Source: Methylobacteriaceae bacterium
GTDB taxonomy: Bacteria > Pseudomonadota > Alphaproteobacteria > Rhizobiales > Beijerinckiaceae
Assembly: GCA_020638135.1 (NCBI GenBank)
Contig: JACKJE010000007.1
Coordinates: forward strand, 72,208 to 136,207
Reading direction: 5' to 3'
DNA length: 64,000 bases
Part shown: in pieces, positions 60,170-64,000 of the stretch
How positions within the stretch are numbered: the first letter of the stretch is position 1
How the letters are laid out: the number at the start of each line of letters is the position of its first letter
The notes under the pieces: model-generated
The model's input: the letters and a program-made list of their open reading frames with translations, nothing else
Databases searched by the model: none
What the model was told of the DNA's origin: nothing
Translations under genes and position numbers: made by a program

Positions 60170-63100
60170 ATGGGTCAGCGCTGGTTCGTCAGCTACAATT
60201 CCCAGGATCAGGCGCTCGCCGACCGCGTCGCCAGCGCCCTGCGGACGCGCTTGCCCGATTCCCAGATATTCTTCGCGCCCGCCAGCCTGCGCGCGGGCGG
60301 CTACTGGCTGCCGACGCTGGCGCAGGAAATCGCCGCGGCCGACGTCTTTCTCCTGCTCGTCGGCGACAAGGGCCTCGGGCGGTGGCAGGTGCTCGAATAT
60401 TACGAGGCGCTGGATCGCGACCTGAACCGGCCGGACCGGCGCCTCCTGTTCCTGCTCGCGGCGGGGCAGCCCGCGCCCGGCCTGCCCTTCCTCGGGCAGT
60501 TGCACTGGACGGTCGCGGCCGACCCGGCCTCCGACGACGCCGTCGCCAGGCTCCTCGACGGCGCGTCGGGCGCGGCTTCCGGGCCTGCCGAATTGTGGCG
60601 GCACGCGCGGCCCTATCTCGGCCTGCTCGCGATGACGGAGGCCGACAGCGACTATTTCTTCGGCCGCGAGGCGGAGACGGCCGCGACCCTCGGCGCGCTG
60701 GCCGACACGCCCGAAAGCGTCGCGCTGCTCATCGGCAATTCCGGCGTCGGCAAATCCTCGCTGGCGCAGGCCGGCGTCATCGCCGCGCTCAAGCGCCAGG
60801 CCTGGCCGGCCCAGACCATCAGCCCTTGGCCTGCCCGTTTCAGCGAGAGCCGGCGCTGGTGCTTCCTGCGCATGACGCCCGGCGAAAGGCCGGTCGAGGA
60901 ACTGGTGCGGCAGTTCGAGAACGAGTGGCTGTACGACGCGACCGACCCGGACGCCGAACGGCGCCGCTCGGGCTGGGTCGCCAATCTCATGGACGGGTCG
61001 TCCTCGCTCGCCGGCCTGATGGCGGCGACGCTGAAGCGGCTCGGCGAGATCGGCCGCGAGGCGCCGTCGGGCTTTCTCGTCTACGTCGACCAGGGCGAAG
61101 AGCTCTACGTCCGCGCCGAGGCTAGCCCGCGCAGGCGCTTTTCGGAAATCCTCGTCGAGGGCGCGCGCGACCCGCGGCTGTCGGTCCTCATGAGCCTGCG
61201 CGCGGATTTCACCGGCGAATTGCACGCCGATCGCGCCCTGTTCGACGCCCATCGCCGCATCGACGTGCCGCCGGTGCGCGCCGAAACGCTGCGGCTCATC
61301 GTCGAGGAGCCGGCGCGACGGCTCGGCGCGCGCTTCGATCCGCCAAATCTCGGCGCGGACATCGCCGCGCGCGCAGACGAGGAATCGACGGCCGACGCCG
61401 GCGCGCTGACGCTGATGTCCTACATGCTCGAGGACATGTGGTCGGACATGGTGCGGCGGGGCGACGGCATATTGCGGCTGCGCGCCGATTCCATCGAACT
61501 CGGCCGCGTGCTGGCGCATCGCGCCGACGCCTTCTTCGACACGCACCGCGTGGCGGTCAAGGAGATCGAGCGCATCTTCACGCTCAAGCTCGCCTCCGTG
61601 CGCGAGGACGGCGAGCCGGTGCGCCGGCGCGCGCGGCGCTCCGAGTTTTCGGACGCCGAATGGCGGCTCGTCTCGGAACTCGCCGACGCGCCGAACCGCC
61701 TTATCGTCACCGCGCAGCGCGGCGGGCTCGAAACCTATGCGGAAGTGGCGCACGAGGCGATCTTCAAGCGGTGGGGACGCCTGCGCGAATGGGTGGCGTC
61801 GCGCCAGAGCTTCCTGGTGTGGAAGACCGGCGTCGAGAGCAAGCGCCACGAATGGAGCGAGGGCGCCGAGAGCGAGGACCTGCTGTTGCGCGGCGCGCCG
61901 CTGACGCAGGCGCAGGCATGGCTCGCCACCCACGCCGAAGACCTCGACGAGGCCGAGCGTGACTTCATCGCGCGAAGCGGCGCGGCCGAAGCGGCGTTGC
62001 GCGAACGCGCGGAAGCGGAACGGGCGCAGCGCGAAGCCCTGCAGAAGCGATTGCTGCGCGGCGCCTTCGCGGCCGTCGTCGCCGTGTCGATCGTCGGGGC
62101 GGCGGCGATCTGGAAATGGCGCGAGGCCGAGCAACAGAAGACCGAGGCCGAAGCGCAGAAGCACGAGGCGCAACGACAGAGCGAAATCGCCGAACGCAAT
62201 TTCGGCGCCGCCAAGAGCGCCGTCGACGGATTGATTTTCGACATCACGCAGGGCCTGCGCGATGTCGAGGGAATGCGCACCGAGACGGGCATGCGCATTC
62301 TCGACCGGGTGAGCGGCGTCGTCGATCGTCTCGCACGATCGGCGCCCGACCGGCCGGAATTGCAGCGGACGCGCAAGGTCATGCTCGACGAGATCGGGAC
62401 GACCCTGCGGACGCAGGGCGCGACCGCGGAAGCCCTGGCGCGCTATCGCGAGGGTCTTCGCCTCGGCGAGGAACTCGCCGCGCGCGATCCCGAAAACGTG
62501 GACAGGCGCCGCGATCTCTCGGTCAGCCATATCAATATCGGCAATGTCCTGCTGGATCAGGGAAAGCTCGCCGAGGCGCTCGTCGAATTCCGCAAGGATC
62601 TCGCCATCGCCGAAGCGCTCGCGACGAAAGACCCGTCCAGTACCATCCTGCAACGCGACCTGGCCGTCAGTCACGAGAAGGTCGGCGACGCCTTGCGCGA
62701 AGATGGCGACAAGACCGGCGCGCTCGACGCGTTCCGCAAGAGCATCGGCATCCGCGAGACGCTTTTCGCGCGCAACAAGTCGGATCGTCTCGCGCAGCGC
62801 GACCTGTCGGTCAGTCACGAGAAGATGGGAAACATTCTCGCCGATCAGGACGACCTGCCCGGCGCGCGCGTCGAATACCAGAAGAGCCTGACGTTGCGCG
62901 AAGACCTAGCCAAGGTCGACCCCGGCAACATGCTGTGGCAGCGCGACATATCCGTCAGCCGCGAAAAGATCGCCAACGTCCTGCGCGATCAGGGCGACAA
63001 GGCCAGCGCGCTCGCCGAATATCGCAAGAGCCTGGCGATCCGCGAAATGCTCGCCGTGCGCGATCCGCTGAACACGCAGTGGCGGCGCGACATATCGGTC

Positions 63101-63568
63101 AGCCACAACAAGATCGGCGATATCCTGCGCGACCAGAACAGCAACGCCGAAGCGCGCGACGCCTACGAAAAGGGACTGGCGGCGATCGAGCCTCTCGCGG
63201 CGCGCGATCCGCTCAACACGATGTGGCAGCGCGATCTCGCGATCAGCAACGAGCGCATCGGCCTGATCAGCCAGAAGGCCGGCAACATGGACGGCGCGCG
63301 GCGCGCGTTTCAGGCCGAACTGGATATTTGCCAAAGGATATTGCAACGCAATCCCGACGACATCCAGACGCGGCTCATTGCGGTTTTCGCTCTATGGAGT
63401 CTCGGCAGGCTGAAAGGCGCGGAGGGCCGCGCCGACATCGAACAGGCGCTCGCCATCATCAAGCCGCTCGCCGCGACCGACAGGGTGGACGCCTACAGGC
63501 GCGGCTGGATTCCGATCATGGAGGCCGATCTCGCCAAGGCCGTGGCGCGACCGCAGGACGGGCGCTAA
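60170..63568 (+). CDS. TIR-nSTAND-transmembrane-TPR protein, candidate immune receptor
   Basis: An 1132-aa protein. Residues 1-120 form a TIR domain (WFVSYNSQDQALADRV; candidate catalytic Glu76 in GRWQVLEYYEAL). Residues about 165-560 are an nSTAND NTPase with YFFGREAE, Walker A GNSGVGKS near 188 and Walker B-like LVYVDQGEEL near 303. One transmembrane segment lies near 628-646, and a coiled coil follows. Residues about 735-1070 hold seven repeats of about 48 residues with the pattern RDLSVSHEKIG...A..YRKSLAIRE, which are TPR-like. TIR domains in bacteria often cleave NAD+; STAND proteins sense invaders. An anti-phage role is likely but unproven. Confidence 0.88.
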   Translation: MGQRWFVSYNSQDQALADRVASALRTRLPDSQIFFAPASLRAGGYWLPTLAQEIAAADVFLLLVGDKGLGRWQVLEYYEALDRDLNRPDRRLLFLLAAGQPAPGLPFLGQLHWTVAADPASDDAVARLLDGASGAASGPAELWRHARPYLGLLAMTEADSDYFFGREAETAATLGALADTPESVALLIGNSGVGKSSLAQAGVIAALKRQAWPAQTISPWPARFSESRRWCFLRMTPGERPVEELVRQFENEWLYDATDPDAERRRSGWVANLMDGSSSLAGLMAATLKRLGEIGREAPSGFLVYVDQGEELYVRAEASPRRRFSEILVEGARDPRLSVLMSLRADFTGELHADRALFDAHRRIDVPPVRAETLRLIVEEPARRLGARFDPPNLGADIAARADEESTADAGALTLMSYMLEDMWSDMVRRGDGILRLRADSIELGRVLAHRADAFFDTHRVAVKEIERIFTLKLASVREDGEPVRRRARRSEFSDAEWRLVSELADAPNRLIVTAQRGGLETYAEVAHEAIFKRWGRLREWVASRQSFLVWKTGVESKRHEWSEGAESEDLLLRGAPLTQAQAWLATHAEDLDEAERDFIARSGAAEAALRERAEAERAQREALQKRLLRGAFAAVVAVSIVGAAAIWKWREAEQQKTEAEAQKHEAQRQSEIAERNFGAAKSAVDGLIFDITQGLRDVEGMRTETGMRILDRVSGVVDRLARSAPDRPELQRTRKVMLDEIGTTLRTQGATAEALARYREGLRLGEELAARDPENVDRRRDLSVSHINIGNVLLDQGKLAEALVEFRKDLAIAEALATKDPSSTILQRDLAVSHEKVGDALREDGDKTGALDAFRKSIGIRETLFARNKSDRLAQRDLSVSHEKMGNILADQDDLPGARVEYQKSLTLREDLAKVDPGNMLWQRDISVSREKIANVLRDQGDKASALAEYRKSLAIREMLAVRDPLNTQWRRDISVSHNKIGDILRDQNSNAEARDAYEKGLAAIEPLAARDPLNTMWQRDLAISNERIGLISQKAGNMDGARRAFQAELDICQRILQRNPDDIQTRLIAVFALWSLGRLKGAEGRADIEQALAIIKPLAATDRVDAYRRGWIPIMEADLAKAVARPQDGR

Positions 63569-63596
63569 AGGGCCGCGCTCCCGGGAAATCGAGCGG

Positions 63597-63713
63597 TCAC
63601 GGCACGGCGTAGATCGGCAAGAGAACGACCGCCAGCGCGAGGCAGGCGAGCAGCGCCGCCCAAAAAGTCAGCGCCACGGGATGGGCGATGCGCCGTTCGT
63701 TCGGATCCGCCAT
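63597..63713 (-). CDS. very small membrane protein, 38 aa
   Basis: It reads MADPNERRIAHPVALTFWAA followed by a hydrophobic run to the stop, so it has one transmembrane helix. It lies 28 bp downstream of, and convergent with, the TIR-STAND gene. Coding is probable but short. Confidence 0.45.
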   Translation of the reverse strand: MADPNERRIAHPVALTFWAALLACLALAVVLLPIYAVP

Positions 63714-63822
63714 CGTCGCCTCGCGCGCCGGCGCGCAGCCGGCCTGCGCAACGCCAGGATGGTCGCAAGGGCGCGCCGCGGCGGCGACAAAGCGCACAAC
63801 GCCGACGCGCCCTCCGCGCCGG

Positions 63823-64000
63823 TCAATCCTCCAGTTCGTCGATCGCGGATTGCTGGTCGAGCCGCTCCATCGCGTCGTGCGCCTTGCAGGCGGCGGCCTC
63901 CTTGTAGAGCTTGGTGGCGGCGTCGAGCTTCGACTTGCCGTAGAGGGACACAAACCCGTTGGCCTGCTCGATGCGCGCGATCGCCGAATCCGGCGTGAGC
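63823..64000 (-). CDS. hypothetical protein, C-terminal part (gene cut by window end)
   Basis: The open frame enters from the right edge and ends at 63823. The 58 visible residues (NGFVSLYGKSKLDAATKLYK, EAAACKAHDAMERLDQQSA, DELED) are helical. The family cannot be assigned from this piece. Confidence 0.6.
   Translation of the reverse strand, partial: LTPDSAIARIEQANGFVSLYGKSKLDAATKLYKEAAACKAHDAMERLDQQSAIDELED

Noticed and set aside
60065..62818. 917-codon minus-strand frame opposite the TIR-STAND gene
   Set aside because: It has a repetitive Arg/Ala/Asp composition and no motif; it is explained as the antisense of the repeats.
1..64000. CRISPR array
   Set aside because: No regularly spaced direct repeats of about 25-40 bp with unique spacers were seen on either strand.

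Overview
The window looks like a high-GC alphaproteobacterium, most likely Hyphomicrobiales (Rhizobiales). The clues are the GC content, a GcrA-type zinc domain, a branched-chain amino-acid binding protein of the Bradyrhizobium/Rhodopseudomonas type and a DUF3309 gene. This is a judgement from gene style, not a database match.

Positions 1 to about 53.7 kb appear to be the interior of a large mobile element (integrative conjugative element, plasmid or island remnant). No integrase, replication initiator or partition gene is visible. From left to right: (i) 1-8.6 kb: SF2 helicase (cut by the window edge), Lon-like AAA ATPase, hypothetical genes, a frameshifted LexA-like repressor divergent from an acyltransferase, an orphan N6-adenine methyltransferase and two paralogous small genes. 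(ii) 8.7-16.1 kb: a secreted protein, a VirB6/TrbL channel protein with an unusual N-terminal cysteine-hydrolase-like domain, and a seven-gene operon with an L,D-transpeptidase, an anchored DNA/RNA nuclease, a coiled-coil membrane protein, a DUF2726 protein and a GcrA-like zinc protein. (iii) 16.3-26.4 kb: a 1081-residue membrane protein, a strongly codon-biased gene with its own terminator, an Ala/Pro-rich protein with a possible Rmf-like domain, a PcfJ protein and the 3' remnant of an ABC-type ATPase. (iv) 26.4-28.1 kb: an IS1380-family insertion sequence beside a tRNA-Pro(TGG). (v) 28.1-43.6 kb: a type IV secretion operon read leftward (virB2, a membrane gene, virB3, virB4, two virB5/trbJ genes, virB7, virB8, truncated virB9), preceded by a relaxase, a hypothetical gene and a DnaB-like helicase. 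(vi) 43.8-53.7 kb: accessory genes, including Fic, three 3'-5' exonuclease copies (one a remnant), two metallophosphoesterases, a zeta-type kinase toxin, PemIK, a frameshifted nuclease-like gene, a membrane glycosyltransferase-like protein and VapBC.

From about 53.8 kb the DNA looks chromosomal: UspA, an AMP-forming acyl-CoA ligase, a substrate-binding protein, DUF3309, a WS/DGAT acyltransferase and a TIR-nSTAND-transmembrane-TPR protein that may act in phage defence.

The conjugation machinery is incomplete in this window. virB10, virB11 and virD4 are not seen, and virB9 is fused at its 3' end to the tail of a padR gene, so a deletion has probably inactivated or remodelled the system. A recurring short motif (GACGGAAT and relatives, often palindromic) sits in several intergenic gaps of the element and is a candidate element-wide regulatory site.
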